Shown: positions 9,452 to 19,033, counted from the first letter of the stretch. The stretch: DNA of 64,000 nt from Chryseosolibacter sp044507775 (GCA_044507775.1 JBIQIY010000005.1:62001-126000), one strand, 5' to 3'. Numbers and translations: made by a program. Notes: generated by a model not told the origin, from the letters alone.

Positions 9452-9974
9452 CCCTCTTCATCAGCCAATCCGTCTGTGCGTCGTCGCCGAGCATGAAGGT
9501 GTGAGTGCCGAATTTCTTGAAGCCATTCTTTTCGTAGAAGGCAATAGCCCTTGCGTTATTTTCCCAGACGCCGAGCCACAGGGTGTGGATTCCTTTTTTC
9601 TTCGCGTGGGTCAGGCAGGTTTGCATGAGCAGGTGGCCGACGCGCTTTCCGAGGTAGTCGCGGTGGGCATACAGTCTTTCGATTTCAAGCGCCGGATGGC
9701 TGCCGAGGTTTTCCGGAGGATGCGACGACCGCATTTTTGCGTATCCCACGGCCTTTCGCCCGTCGAAGGCGAGGAAGAAAACAGTGCCGGGCTGGCCCAT
9801 CTCATGTTCGATGATCTTCCGCGTAAACGTTTCATTGATGTAGAGCATCATGTTCCGGGGGCTATTGTACTCGTCAAAGGTGTCCCGAAACGTCTTGATT
9901 CCCAGTGCTACCAGCGCGTCGACGTCTTTGTGGTTGCAGGTGCGGACGGAGATACCCTCCTTTGTGAGATTCAT
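9432..9974 (-). CDS. GNAT family N-acetyltransferase
   Basis: 180 residues with a complete GNAT fold. The acetyl-CoA pyrophosphate loop appears as RDYLGKRVGHLLM (a variant of Q/RxxGxG/A), followed by the C-terminal helix-strand signature WENNARAIAFYEKNGFKK. This resembles RimI/SpeG-like small-molecule or protein acetyltransferases; the substrate cannot be read from sequence. The next gene upstream on the same strand (11 bp away) is another GNAT, so the two may be co-transcribed. The last residues (SRET) and the stop codon are encoded inside a heptamer repeat array, so the natural C-terminus may have been altered by that repeat. Start ATG at 9974. Confidence 0.85.
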   Translation of the reverse strand: MNLTKEGISVRTCNHKDVDALVALGIKTFRDTFDEYNSPRNMMLYINETFTRKIIEHEMGQPGTVFFLAFDGRKAVGYAKMRSSHPPENLGSHPALEIERLYAHRDYLGKRVGHLLMQTCLTHAKKKGIHTLWLGVWENNARAIAFYEKNGFKKFGTHTFMLGDDAQTDWLMKRAVSRET

Positions 9975-9985
9975 CGTTGTGCGGT

Positions 9986-10462
9986 TTAGGCCAGGACCAG
10001 TTCCATTTTGATGTTGGTGCGCTTGTAGGGTCCGTCAACCGGGATTTCCTGAAATCCGAGTTTGATATACAGGGCGATTGCGGGCACCAGCATCTTGTTT
10101 GAATATAACACTATTTTCGATGCCCCCGAACTTCGCGCGCGTGCGATGGCGGCTTCGGCGAGCGCGCGGCCGAGCTTTCTGCCTTGAAATTCGGGGCTGA
10201 CCGCCATCTTGGTCAACTCGTAGATCCGGGGACCCGCACGTTTCAATGCCACGGTGCCCGCGATCTTTCCGTCGCACATAGCCATGAAGATGCTCCCGCC
10301 TTTCGCGAGGATGTGTTCCTGCGGATTTTGCAGGACCTCGAAGTCAGGCGTTTCCATCGCAAAGTATTTTTCAATCCATTCGCGGTTCAGGTTCTCAAAC
10401 CAGAACTGATGCTCAGGCTGATAATCGACTATCGCTGCGGATGATGCTTCTAACCCGTTCAT
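9986..10462 (-). CDS. GNAT family N-acetyltransferase
   Basis: 158 residues. A GNAT core is visible: GKIAGTVALKR, then ELTKMAVSPEFQGRKLGRAL (motif A with Q-G-R-K-L-G), then IVLYSNKMLVPAIALYIKLGF (motif B). It belongs with MarR-associated or YjgM-like acetyltransferases, cytosolic, substrate unknown. It is only distantly similar to the neighbouring GNAT, so this is not an obvious recent duplication. It lies 11 bp upstream of that GNAT and 9 bp downstream of the EamA transporter gene, all on the minus strand, so the three probably form one transcription unit. Confidence 0.85.
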   Translation of the reverse strand: MNGLEASSAAIVDYQPEHQFWFENLNREWIEKYFAMETPDFEVLQNPQEHILAKGGSIFMAMCDGKIAGTVALKRAGPRIYELTKMAVSPEFQGRKLGRALAEAAIARARSSGASKIVLYSNKMLVPAIALYIKLGFQEIPVDGPYKRTNIKMELVLA

Positions 10463-10471
10463 GGTCTTGTT

Positions 10472-11395
10472 TCAGCGATCGGCGGAGAATTGAGCACGCC
10501 ATGCATCGCGCAGCTGATAACCTTTATTGACGATGTAGATACCGGTAATCGTCAGCGCGATGGCAAGCCACACCCGGGCGTTGAGCGTTTCGTCGAGGAC
10601 GAGCCAGCCAAGCACGATCGCTACGAGCGGATTGATGTATGCATAAAGCGAAACAATGGTCATCGGCAACTTCCGGAGCGCATAAGCATAAGACGCATAG
10701 GCCACCAGTGATCCAAAGATAATGAGATAGGCTAATGACCAGACAACTTCCCCGGACAATGTGATATGCGCCGTATTGTCAAAGGCCAGACTCAGTGGCA
10801 GACATAGCAATCCGCCGAAGAACATCTGCAGGCCGGCATTCACAAACGGGTTGCTCTCGGTGTGCTTTTTCTTGATCCAGATGCTGCCGCCTGCCCAGGC
10901 GACCACCGCGCCGAAAGTCGAGCCAATACCGAGGATATACTCCGTCTTTGAAAATGCGGTGAGGTGTTCACTGAATATGATCACGATGCCGAGCAAACCG
11001 AGGATCACGCCGGCGATGATAGGAAACGTGGGCCGCTCGTCCTTATGTATCATCACGTTCATGATAATCACGAGCACGGGCATCAAGGAGCAGATGATAG
11101 CTGCAACCCCGCTGGGTATATGCATCTCCGCCCAGGCAACCAGTCCGTTGCCCAGAGTAATCATGAAGAACCCCCCGATCGCCTGGCGCCACAGCTGAGC
11201 GAGCGACGGAAATGCCGCCTTCGCTACAGCGATCATAACAAGCAATAGGAGCAGGCCCGCAGTCATCTGGCGGATGGCAGTAAACAGGAACGGCGGAAAA
11301 TGCAGCACAGCAATGCGCAGGGCGAGGTAAGTCGTTCCCCAGATGATACACACGGCGGCCAGGGCGAAATAGGGAAGGGAGAGTGAACGGCTCAT
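10472..11395 (-). CDS. EamA/DMT-family transporter
   Basis: 307 residues, about ten hydrophobic membrane segments in two EamA repeats (roughly residues 5-140 and 155-295). Signatures include IIWGTTYLALRIAV near the N-terminus and YAYINPLVAIVLGWLVLDE in the ninth/tenth helix region, typical of the drug/metabolite transporter superfamily (RhaT/YdcZ-like exporters). Substrates of such proteins are amino acids, metabolites or drugs and cannot be assigned here. It is first in a three-gene minus-strand run with two GNATs. A perfect inverted repeat 34 bp upstream of its ATG (11429-11454) is a candidate operator. Confidence 0.9.
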   Translation of the reverse strand: MSRSLSLPYFALAAVCIIWGTTYLALRIAVLHFPPFLFTAIRQMTAGLLLLLVMIAVAKAAFPSLAQLWRQAIGGFFMITLGNGLVAWAEMHIPSGVAAIICSLMPVLVIIMNVMIHKDERPTFPIIAGVILGLLGIVIIFSEHLTAFSKTEYILGIGSTFGAVVAWAGGSIWIKKKHTESNPFVNAGLQMFFGGLLCLPLSLAFDNTAHITLSGEVVWSLAYLIIFGSLVAYASYAYALRKLPMTIVSLYAYINPLVAIVLGWLVLDETLNARVWLAIALTITGIYIVNKGYQLRDAWRAQFSADR

Positions 11396-11428
11396 GATGC
11401 GTAGCGTAGTGAATACGGTTTATTGTGA

Positions 11429-11454
11429 ACGATCAATTCTTCAAAATTGATCGT
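11429..11454. promoter_or_regulatory. Perfect inverted repeat, candidate operator
   Basis: Arms ACGATCAATT and AATTGATCGT (10 bp each, perfect) are separated by CTTCAA. The element sits 34 bp upstream of the EamA start and about 400 bp upstream of susC. There is no adjacent T-run, so a regulator-binding site is more likely than a terminator. Confidence 0.5.
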
Positions 11455-11849
11455 AATAACGGAAATAAAACAGTTTCAGTTTTGTGAATTTTACCCGGAT
11501 CAGTTTCATGCGAAAAGTGCGATTAAAGACGCTGATTGGGAATTTTATTGGTATCTTCAGTGCACTCGTTTACATGAACGGGAACAAGGGCAAAGACGAT
11601 AAAAAAACCCATTCCCCAAAGGTTTGTGCAATCGGTTTCATTCTTTTTTGTTATAATTGTTATTCACACACTTATTAAATAGTTAAAGATAGTTAAAGTC
11701 AGAATCGTGAGAGAAGTAGGATTAGTTCGGAATTAACCCACGGCTATCGGGAATAGGGTCTTCGAAAGACAGAGGGATCGATAGTCAGCGGCATTTGGTA
11801 ATCGAATTTTAGTAGTCGAGTCATATGCAACAATCTAAATCCCTTTTCT
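11455..11849 (+). promoter_or_regulatory. Leader and promoter region of the susC-susD locus
   Basis: About 395 bp without a convincing gene. It is AT-rich around 11600-11700 and holds a perfect tandem duplication of ATAGTTAAAG (11679-11688 and 11689-11698) about 150 bp before the susC ATG, a possible regulator site. A 64-codon frame at 11484-11678 has no recognisable protein character. I could not assign clear -33/-7 elements. Confidence 0.35.
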
Positions 11850-14800
11850 ATGAAAAAATGTTACCTGATTTTCGGTGCCCTGTTATGCCTGAGCCTGCAG
11901 GCATTTCCACATGGCACGTTTGCAAATGCTTCCCGAATTGACCCACCCGACAAGCCGGTAAACGGCACTGACGCAATCGCTGTCAGTGGACAGGTCACTG
12001 ACGAGAATGGTCAAGGCTTTCCAGGCGTCAATATCATCGTGAAAGGCTCATCAGCCGGAACAGCTACCGACGCCAATGGCCGGTATGCCCTCGAAGTCGA
12101 TGAAAATGCCACACTTGTTTTCTCTTTTGTGGGATATGAAGAGCAGGAAGTACAGGTCGGCGGACGGACGGTTATCAATGTCCAGATGAAGCCGAACCTC
12201 CAGGCGCTGGACGAGGTGGTCGTGACGGCCCTGGGTATCGAGCGCTCGCAAAAAAGTCTGGGTTACGCCACCACGAAAGTTAATTCGGATGAATTGACGA
12301 TCAACCGCACTCCCAACTTCATGAACGCACTGCAGGGCAAGGTCGCCGGCGTGAGCATTTCTGCGTTGGGTACCGGCCCTGCGGGGACTTCCAAGATCCG
12401 GATCCGCGGACAGACGTCCATGCAAGGTCAAAATGGTCCGCTGATCGTCGTCAACGGTATACCGATGGACAACACGAACTTCGGAACGAGCCAGGGCAGC
12501 GCGGCAGCGGACAACTCAGTCCAGGTCCGCGGTGGCGGTGGAATTTATTCCGACGGAGGTGACGGTCTCTCGAGTATTAACCCGGACGACATCGAGAGCA
12601 TGACGGTGTTGAAGGGCGCCGCTGCATCCGCTCTCTATGGTTACCGCGCTTCAAATGGCGTCATCATGATCACGACCAAATCCCGCGGTGAAACTCGTGG
12701 AATCGGGGTGACCTACAACTTGAACTACACCAATGAGACTCCATTGGATTTTACAGATCTTCAATACGAATACGGTCAGGGCGAAAATGGTGTGCGCCCT
12801 ACAACTCCGAACCCGACGTCAGGGCAGTGGTCGTTCGGTGAAAGATTTCAACCGGGGATGACTCAGATACTCTTTGATGGCGTTGAGGTTCCCTACGTGC
12901 CCCAGTACGACCGGATTCGCAAATTCTATCGCAACGGTCAGAACATGACCAACACGATTGCGCTGTCGAGCAACGGTGAGAAGGGCGGATTTAATTTTTC
13001 CGTCGCGAACCTCACCAGCAAAGGTATTACGCCCAACAATTCGTATTCGCGAAAGACGTTCAACCTCGGATTGAATTACAACCTGGCCCCCAAACTGACC
13101 TTCCGCGCCAACGCGAATTATTCTTTCGAGGACAACAAGAATCCCCCGAACATTGCCAACCAGGACAACTCGATTCCGACTTCGCTCTTTAACATGGCGA
13201 ACTCGATGCCCCTGGATCTGCTGAATGAGAAGAAGTACAATGCGCAGGGAAACGAATTCATCTATTCCCGTTTCATGAACCGAACCAACCCGTACTGGGT
13301 TCTCGCGGAGCAGTTCAATAACATCCGCCGCGACCGGATCTTCGGCAACGTTTCGTTGAAGTACGATCTCTTCAAAGGTGTTTACATCCAGGGACGCGTG
13401 GGACAGGATTACTGGTCGCGTGATCAGGACTACAACAACTTCCCGACCGGTCACGCCTCGCGGGCGGCTGCGCCTGCAGGATTTGTCAACGGTGTCTACA
13501 CGCAGGAACAGCGTCGCTTCCGGGAAGTCAATGCCGACATTCTCATCGGAGCATCGCGCGAGTTTGGCGACTTCGGCGTGAACGTAACGGTGGGAGGAAA
13601 CCAGATGACTCAGCGGTGGGACAACAACAGCGTGCAGGTCACGGATTTCGTCGTGAGAGGTTTGTATACCGTACAGAACGGAAGGGCGAAGGATCCGACA
13701 TACTCGTTGTCCGACCGGGCAGTGAATTCAGTTTATGGGTCTGCCGAGTTCTCTTACAAAGGGTTCCTCTTTCTCAACGGGACCGCGCGTAACGACTGGT
13801 TTTCGACGCTGTCCCCGGCGAACCGGAGCATCCTCTACCCGTCCGTATCCGCGAGTTATGTCTTCTCCGAGTCCTTTAATACTCCGGCATGGTTATCATT
13901 GGGGAAGATCAGACTTGCCTATGCGGAAGTAGGTAGCGACAGTGATGTGGGTCCTTATTCCAATGTCTTGTTCTACAATGTCAATTCGAACCTGGCTCCC
14001 AATCCGTCGGGCGCGATGCAGCCTGTGGGTGGTCCGAGCGGCACGACCTTGCCGAACGCCAACCTCCGGCCCATGCGCATCGCAGAAACCGAAGCCGGTC
14101 TTGACCTGAGGATGTTTAACAACCGCGTAGGACTTGAGCTCTCCGTTTACAGGAAACTCACTTCCGATCAGATCGTGCGTGCCCAGATATCAGACGCATC
14201 GGGTTTCGTCGATACACAGATCAACAGTGGCGAAAATGAGAACAAGGGGATCGAGATGCTGTTGATGCTTTCGCCCGTGCAAACGTCGGATTTCCAGTGG
14301 GATGTTATGTTGAACGGCGCTTATAACAAGACGAAAGTATTGAGCATTCTCACGGACGAGCCGGGTGAACGGATTACCGTCGGAACGCACGTGTTCAACG
14401 GTGAACTCCGTCAGATTGTTGGAGAAGAGATGGGACAGATTGCAGGCTTCGGATATCTCACAAACAACGGCCGCAGGGTCTTCAATGGTAACGGAATTCC
14501 TATGAGAACACCGGAGTTAGTAAATTTTGGAAGCGCATTGCCCAAATGGGTTGGAGGGATCACCAACTCATTCCGCTACAAGGGCGTTTCGTTCTCTTTC
14601 CTCATCGACTTCAAGCTCGGCAACAAGATGTTGTCAGGTACGAATTTCAACCTTATCCGCCACGGACATCACAAGATGACGCTGCAGGGAAGAGAAGAGG
14701 GTATTATCGGCGAGGGTGTTGATGACAAGGGAAATCCGAATACCGTTGTAGCCGGCGTCCAGCCCTACTGGGAAGTGGTGCGCTCGCAGGCGCTGATTGA

Positions 14801-15062
14801 GCCCGTGATCTACAACGGCGGATACTGGAAGCTTCGCCAGGTGTCGCTGGGTTATGACTTCACCAAATTCCTTCCGACGGATTTTCCGGTTCGCAGCGTC
14901 CAATTGAACGTGGTGGCAAACAATGTACTGATGCTGAAAAAATGGGTTGACAATATCGATCCTGAAAGTTTTGGATACAGTTCAGACAACGTTGTCGGCA
15001 TGGAGTCTACCGGTGTTCCGACCACAAGGGGAATTGGTTTCAATCTAAATGTTAAATTCTAA
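11850..15062 (+). CDS. SusC/RagA-type TonB-dependent outer-membrane receptor
   Basis: 1070 residues. Signal peptide (about 1-26), a carboxypeptidase-regulatory-like domain (about 45-125, GQVTDENGQGFPGVNI... SFVGYEEQEV), then the SusC signature LDEVVVTALGIER, a plug domain (about 140-285, with VVNGIPMDN and ASALYGYRASNGVIMITTK) and a long 22-strand barrel ending in GFNLNVKF. SusC proteins import oligosaccharides or other large nutrients with a SusD lid and energy from TonB/ExbB/ExbD. SusD follows 11 bp downstream. The genes after that (aldolase, sugar-acid dehydratase, MocR regulator) suggest the cargo is a sugar acid or a glycan yielding one; that is inference. Confidence 0.95.
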   Translation: MKKCYLIFGALLCLSLQAFPHGTFANASRIDPPDKPVNGTDAIAVSGQVTDENGQGFPGVNIIVKGSSAGTATDANGRYALEVDENATLVFSFVGYEEQEVQVGGRTVINVQMKPNLQALDEVVVTALGIERSQKSLGYATTKVNSDELTINRTPNFMNALQGKVAGVSISALGTGPAGTSKIRIRGQTSMQGQNGPLIVVNGIPMDNTNFGTSQGSAAADNSVQVRGGGGIYSDGGDGLSSINPDDIESMTVLKGAAASALYGYRASNGVIMITTKSRGETRGIGVTYNLNYTNETPLDFTDLQYEYGQGENGVRPTTPNPTSGQWSFGERFQPGMTQILFDGVEVPYVPQYDRIRKFYRNGQNMTNTIALSSNGEKGGFNFSVANLTSKGITPNNSYSRKTFNLGLNYNLAPKLTFRANANYSFEDNKNPPNIANQDNSIPTSLFNMANSMPLDLLNEKKYNAQGNEFIYSRFMNRTNPYWVLAEQFNNIRRDRIFGNVSLKYDLFKGVYIQGRVGQDYWSRDQDYNNFPTGHASRAAAPAGFVNGVYTQEQRRFREVNADILIGASREFGDFGVNVTVGGNQMTQRWDNNSVQVTDFVVRGLYTVQNGRAKDPTYSLSDRAVNSVYGSAEFSYKGFLFLNGTARNDWFSTLSPANRSILYPSVSASYVFSESFNTPAWLSLGKIRLAYAEVGSDSDVGPYSNVLFYNVNSNLAPNPSGAMQPVGGPSGTTLPNANLRPMRIAETEAGLDLRMFNNRVGLELSVYRKLTSDQIVRAQISDASGFVDTQINSGENENKGIEMLLMLSPVQTSDFQWDVMLNGAYNKTKVLSILTDEPGERITVGTHVFNGELRQIVGEEMGQIAGFGYLTNNGRRVFNGNGIPMRTPELVNFGSALPKWVGGITNSFRYKGVSFSFLIDFKLGNKMLSGTNFNLIRHGHHKMTLQGREEGIIGEGVDDKGNPNTVVAGVQPYWEVVRSQALIEPVIYNGGYWKLRQVSLGYDFTKFLPTDFPVRSVQLNVVANNVLMLKKWVDNIDPESFGYSSDNVVGMESTGVPTTRGIGFNLNVKF

Positions 15063-15073
15063 CGGACCCGATC

Positions 15074-16612
15074 ATGAAAAATATATTTAAATACGCTTTT
15101 CTTCTCGGTGTGCTGCTGACGATCAATACTTCCTGTGATAAGGATTTCGACGAGATCAACACCAGTAAGACCTCCGCGACGGCTATTGATCCGGCGTTTC
15201 AATTGAACAACGCCGTCATCAATACATCCTATCCCGGCTCGACGCTTGTGTTTGAGATCGGCATTGTGCAGCAGATCATTTCGCCTAACTCGGGTGTGCT
15301 CACTGGCGCTAACTACAACCAGGACAACCGCGAGTCAACGATGGTGTTGTGGCAGACGTATTATCGCAACGTTATCCGCAACACGCGGGATGTGATCGCG
15401 CGCACGAAGGACGTTCCGGCGCGCAGCAACCTGTATAACATGGCGCGCATCCTTCAAGCCTATGCGTTTATGGTTTTGACCGACACCTACGGCGACATTC
15501 CCTACACGCAGGGAGGCACCGGGTACCTGGATCAGGTATTCTTTCCGGCCTACGACGCGCAGGAGGACATTTATCCTCAGATCATCGCAGAGCTTGGAAG
15601 TGCAGCTTCCGCCCTTGATGCCGCCGGTACAATTGAGACTGCGGACATCCTTTACGGAGGCGATGTAGCCAAATGGAAAAAGTTTGCGAATTCGATACTA
15701 CTGCGTGCAGGCATGAGGTTGAGCAAGGTCGCGGCCAGCACCGCTCAGCAAATCGCGAGTCAGGCGTTCAGCGCAGGAGTCATCCTGGACAACGCAGACA
15801 ACGCGGTCATGCGCCACGATAACAACTACGCCAATCCCGCAGGCCAAACGTTGAACTCGACAGAAGCTGCGAACTTCTACATGCCTGCGCCTTTTGTCGA
15901 TCATCTAAAGGCCAACGACGATCCGCGCCTCGTGTCGATTGCAGTCCGGTACGTGGGCGCCAAGTCAGGGCCCGAGCAGGTTCCCGCGCGCGCTTCCTTT
16001 GATCCTGCGGACCAGATCGGTATGCCGATGGGTCTTGACAACGCCGCAGCCGTTGCGAAGGCCGCCGAAATGGGGTTGGCGAGCTTCTACGACTTCACGC
16101 AGGTTGACCGCCTGAGAATGGCGGGGAGAACTGCTCCGGCGTTTTTTGTGACCGCCGCTCAAACACAGCTGCTGCTGGCGGAAGCAAAGCAGCGCGGCTG
16201 GATCACCACATCGACTACTGCCGAGGAGTTCTATCACGCGGGCATCCGTGCGCACATGGAGCAACTGGCGGCCTACGGGGCATCATCGGCGGTCGACCCG
16301 GTTGACATTGATACGTACACCGCTGCCCATTCACTCGCCGGCGACAACCCAACTGCCTTCGAGCAGATCAACGATGAATACTGGATCGCTTCATTCCTAA
16401 ACGGACCGGAAGCATGGGCCAATTTCCGGAGAAGCGGGTTCCCCGATCTTCCTCCCAACCCGTTCCTGGGCAAGGAAATCACCGGTGATTTCATCCGCAG
16501 GCTGACTTATCCTAACTCGGAAATATCGGTGAACACCGACAACGTCAACACGGCGATCGCGCGCATGGGCGATGACGATCTCGACACCCGTGTATGGTGG
16601 GATGTTCCGTAG
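15074..16612 (+). CDS. SusD/RagB-family nutrient-binding lipoprotein
   Basis: 512 residues. The N-terminus MKNIFKYAFLLGVLLTINTSC ends in the lipidated cysteine (Cys21), followed by DKDFDEINTSKTSATAID, which is characteristic of the SusD-like_2 branch (PF12771). TPR-type helices are evident (for example NLYNMARILQAYAFMVLTDTYGDIPY). The C-terminal part carries AQTQLLLAEAKQRGW, typical of the family. It forms the extracellular lid over the SusC barrel and binds the ligand. It is co-transcribed with susC, and a strong terminator follows its stop codon. Confidence 0.93.
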   Translation: MKNIFKYAFLLGVLLTINTSCDKDFDEINTSKTSATAIDPAFQLNNAVINTSYPGSTLVFEIGIVQQIISPNSGVLTGANYNQDNRESTMVLWQTYYRNVIRNTRDVIARTKDVPARSNLYNMARILQAYAFMVLTDTYGDIPYTQGGTGYLDQVFFPAYDAQEDIYPQIIAELGSAASALDAAGTIETADILYGGDVAKWKKFANSILLRAGMRLSKVAASTAQQIASQAFSAGVILDNADNAVMRHDNNYANPAGQTLNSTEAANFYMPAPFVDHLKANDDPRLVSIAVRYVGAKSGPEQVPARASFDPADQIGMPMGLDNAAAVAKAAEMGLASFYDFTQVDRLRMAGRTAPAFFVTAAQTQLLLAEAKQRGWITTSTTAEEFYHAGIRAHMEQLAAYGASSAVDPVDIDTYTAAHSLAGDNPTAFEQINDEYWIASFLNGPEAWANFRRSGFPDLPPNPFLGKEITGDFIRRLTYPNSEISVNTDNVNTAIARMGDDDLDTRVWWDVP

Positions 16613-16625
16613 GTCATTTCATCAC

Positions 16626-16662
16626 AATTGGAATCCGCTCTCCGCGGATTCCAATTTTTTTT
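16626..16662 (+). terminator. Intrinsic terminator after susD
   Basis: Perfect 13-bp arms AATTGGAATCCGC and GCGGATTCCAATT with a 5-nt loop, directly followed by a run of eight T residues. It lies 14 bp after the susD stop. It separates, or attenuates reading into, the RraA-like gene, which starts 27 bp further on. Confidence 0.85.
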
Positions 16663-16688
16663 ATCCTGATAACAACACAACATCAACC

Positions 16689-17633
16689 ATGAACAAGAGC
16701 TGGATTATTACTTTGATCTTATTTTGCTTTTCGGGAGTTGGACTGGCCCAACAGATCTCGCGAGAAGAACTTATTTTTCTGACGCCTGAGTGGAAAGGGG
16801 AGCGTTTCAAGGACGGGCGTCCAAAAGTGCCGGATGCGATTCTCAAGCGGATGAAACTCGTGACGCTGGAAGAGGCTTGGGCTGTGCTGAAAGCGGAGAA
16901 CTACAAATATGCTTATGAAGACGGGTGGATGTGCATCAATCCGGATAGCGTGCTCGTTGGCCGCGCGCTGACCGCCACCTTCATGCCGGGACGTCCCGAT
17001 GTTCACCGCGTCATCGACAAGAAAGGACATGAGAAAGATGGAAGGATAAAATCACAGAACTCCTGGCCCATCGATATGCTGGTGAAAGACGACGTTTATG
17101 TAGTCGATCAGTTCGGCGCACACATCGACGGCCCGACCATCGGCGACAATCTCGGCAACTCTATCTTTGCGAAAACGGGCAAAGGCATCGTATACAACGG
17201 CGCCGTTCGTGACATCAACGGATTGAAAGAGCTCGGATCTTTCACTTCATTCTTCAGGACCTACCACCCGTCTCATCACCTCAACAATCCGGATGGAGAA
17301 CTTAATACGACACTGGTTGGCATCAATCAGCCTACGCGCATTGGCAAGGTCATGGTCATGCCGGGCGACGTTGTCCTTGGCAGAGACGGCGGTGTCATCT
17401 TTATACCTCCTCACCTTGCAGAACGCGTAGTGAAGACGTCGGAGATCGTACGACTTCGCGATATGTTCGGACACCAGCGACTGCGCGAGCAGAAGTATAC
17501 TCCCGGGCAGATCGATTCGCGGTGGTCGGATGAGATCGAGAAGGATTTTTCCGCATGGCTGAATGATCACATTAATGAACTGCCAGTTCCGAAAGAACAG
17601 ATTCAGGAACTATTGAAAAACCGAACCTGGTAA
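16689..17633 (+). CDS. Exported RraA-family aldolase-like protein
   Basis: 314 residues. The N-terminus MNKSWIITLILFCFSGVGLAQ is a clear Sec signal, unusual for this family, which is normally cytosolic. The core (about residues 75-290) is RraA/HMG-aldolase-like: GDNLGNSIFAKTGKGIVYNG, then GAVRD with Arg174 and Asp175 (the substrate- and metal-binding pair of 4-hydroxy-4-methyl-2-oxoglutarate aldolases), then MPGDVVLGRDGGVIFIPPHL. The protein is longer than ordinary RraA (160-230 residues), with extra N- and C-terminal stretches. Retention of the Arg-Asp pair favours a retro-aldol or decarboxylase enzyme over the RNase E-inhibitor role. Start ATG 16689 gives the signal peptide; an earlier in-frame start would overlap susD. 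The next gene, an exported sugar-acid dehydratase, follows after 30 bp. Confidence 0.85.
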   Translation: MNKSWIITLILFCFSGVGLAQQISREELIFLTPEWKGERFKDGRPKVPDAILKRMKLVTLEEAWAVLKAENYKYAYEDGWMCINPDSVLVGRALTATFMPGRPDVHRVIDKKGHEKDGRIKSQNSWPIDMLVKDDVYVVDQFGAHIDGPTIGDNLGNSIFAKTGKGIVYNGAVRDINGLKELGSFTSFFRTYHPSHHLNNPDGELNTTLVGINQPTRIGKVMVMPGDVVLGRDGGVIFIPPHLAERVVKTSEIVRLRDMFGHQRLREQKYTPGQIDSRWSDEIEKDFSAWLNDHINELPVPKEQIQELLKNRTW

Positions 17634-17663
17634 TATTTTTTCTAACCCAATAAATTCCACATT

Positions 17664-18947
17664 ATGTCACTCACTCATTCCCGGCGCTCGTTTCTCACGA
17701 AGGGCGCCCTGGCCAGCGCATTAAGTTTCACGTCTCTTTCCGGATTCGGAGGTGCCCTCGAACAGGCGGTCGAGCGGACGCCTCTATCGTCGGCGCCGAG
17801 TGACCTGAAGATCACGGATATCAAATGCGGATATATCCGCAATGGACACAGTCTGTTTGTCAAGATCCACACGAACCAGGATATATGGGGATGCGGCGAG
17901 GGTGTCGACGCAACTCCCGGCACGTATCATCTTGTGAAAATGTTCGGAGAGCGCATTAAGGGAAGGAGTCCTCTGAATGTGCATCGGCTCTTTGAAGATA
18001 TCCGCAAGTCCGGATTTTTCGAAGGCGCGCAATCGGGTATGTACATCGCCGTGCTGTCGGCGGTGGAAAGCGCCCTTTGGGATCTTACCGGAAAAGCGCT
18101 GGGACTCCCTGTTTACCAGTTGCTAGGTGGAAAATTTCGCGACAAGATCCGCGTCTATTGCGACACCGCGCTTTACCGCGCGAATTCTCCGACGCCACAG
18201 CAATTTGCGGACAGCGCGACGGAGGCGGTGAAGATGGGCTTTAATGCCGTGAAGTTTGACATCGATGAGCGCAATGATCCCAACAAATACGATTTCTATA
18301 ATTGGACCGCAAGTCCGGCGGAGCTCGACCGGATGTACAGCCAGATCGCCGCGGTCCGCAAAGCGGTAGGGCCGAAGATCGATATCTGCGTTGACATGCA
18401 CGGGCGTTATGATGCGGTAACGGGTCAGCAGGTGGCCAAGCGTTTTGAGCCGCTGAATCTGATGTGGCTGGAGGAACCGATCCCCGCGGAAAATGTAGAG
18501 GCATATCGCAACATCACTGAGTCGACGAGCACGCCGATCTGCGCGGGAGAAAATCATTATCTCGCCTATGGTTTTCGGCGGATGCTGGAGATCGGAGCCG
18601 TTGATATCATCATGCCGGACCTGCAGAAGGCGGGAGGCCTGGGCGAAGGGCAGCGGATGGCAAACCTCGCAAATTTATATTACGTGCCGTTCGCACCGCA
18701 TATGGTTGCCTCCTATCTCGGCGCGATGGCGTCGTGCCATGTTTGCGCGTCGGTCCCGAATTTTCTCATCATGGAGTGGCAGATCTATTTTCATCAGAAC
18801 CCGATGTTCAAGGAGATCGTAACGTTTGACGGGCCTATGGTGGAAAACGGATTTATCACGCTCTCGGAGAAACCAGGCGTTGGGGTTGAGATAAATGAAG
18901 AAGGGATGAAGAAGTATGCGACACCGGGGGTCCCGTTTTTTGAGTAA
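17664..18947 (+). CDS. Tat-exported enolase-superfamily sugar-acid dehydratase
   Basis: 427 residues. The Tat signal SRRSFLTK at residues 6-13 leads a hydrophobic stretch. The enolase-superfamily N-domain (about 45-170) and barrel follow. Metal ligands are Asp244 (in VDMHGR), Glu270 or Glu271 (LEEPI) and Glu296 (AGEN). His246 of DMHGR and His346 of APHM match the acid/base histidines of D-galactonate dehydratase-type enzymes. The likely reaction is dehydration of an aldonate to a 2-keto-3-deoxy acid, Mg-dependent, in the periplasm. The upstream exported RraA-like aldolase could cleave the product. Exact substrate unknown; mannonate, gluconate or altronate activity cannot be excluded. Confidence 0.88.
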   Translation: MSLTHSRRSFLTKGALASALSFTSLSGFGGALEQAVERTPLSSAPSDLKITDIKCGYIRNGHSLFVKIHTNQDIWGCGEGVDATPGTYHLVKMFGERIKGRSPLNVHRLFEDIRKSGFFEGAQSGMYIAVLSAVESALWDLTGKALGLPVYQLLGGKFRDKIRVYCDTALYRANSPTPQQFADSATEAVKMGFNAVKFDIDERNDPNKYDFYNWTASPAELDRMYSQIAAVRKAVGPKIDICVDMHGRYDAVTGQQVAKRFEPLNLMWLEEPIPAENVEAYRNITESTSTPICAGENHYLAYGFRRMLEIGAVDIIMPDLQKAGGLGEGQRMANLANLYYVPFAPHMVASYLGAMASCHVCASVPNFLIMEWQIYFHQNPMFKEIVTFDGPMVENGFITLSEKPGVGVEINEEGMKKYATPGVPFFE

Positions 18948-18980
18948 GATGATGATTGGTCACCCATTCCGGAGAAGCCA

Positions 18981-19012
18981 TTTGACAAACAGTTTCCATT
19001 CCTGTATTTTCG
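18981..19012 (+). promoter_or_regulatory. Bacteroidota-type promoter for the MocR gene
   Basis: TTTG at 18981-18984 and TATTTTCG at 19005-19012 with a 20-bp spacer fit the -33 TTTG / -7 TAnnTTTG consensus at seven of eight positions in the -7 box. The gene's ATG lies 21 bp downstream. Confidence 0.6.
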
Positions 19013-19033
19013 TACATATCAGTTAATGACACC

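Noticed and set aside
9363..9989. 208-codon frame antisense to the first GNAT gene
   Set aside because: The minus strand encodes a complete GNAT fold; the plus-strand frame begins in repeat DNA.
11484..11678. 64-codon frame upstream of susC
   Set aside because: AT-rich, odd composition, no similarity to known small proteins; more likely leader DNA.
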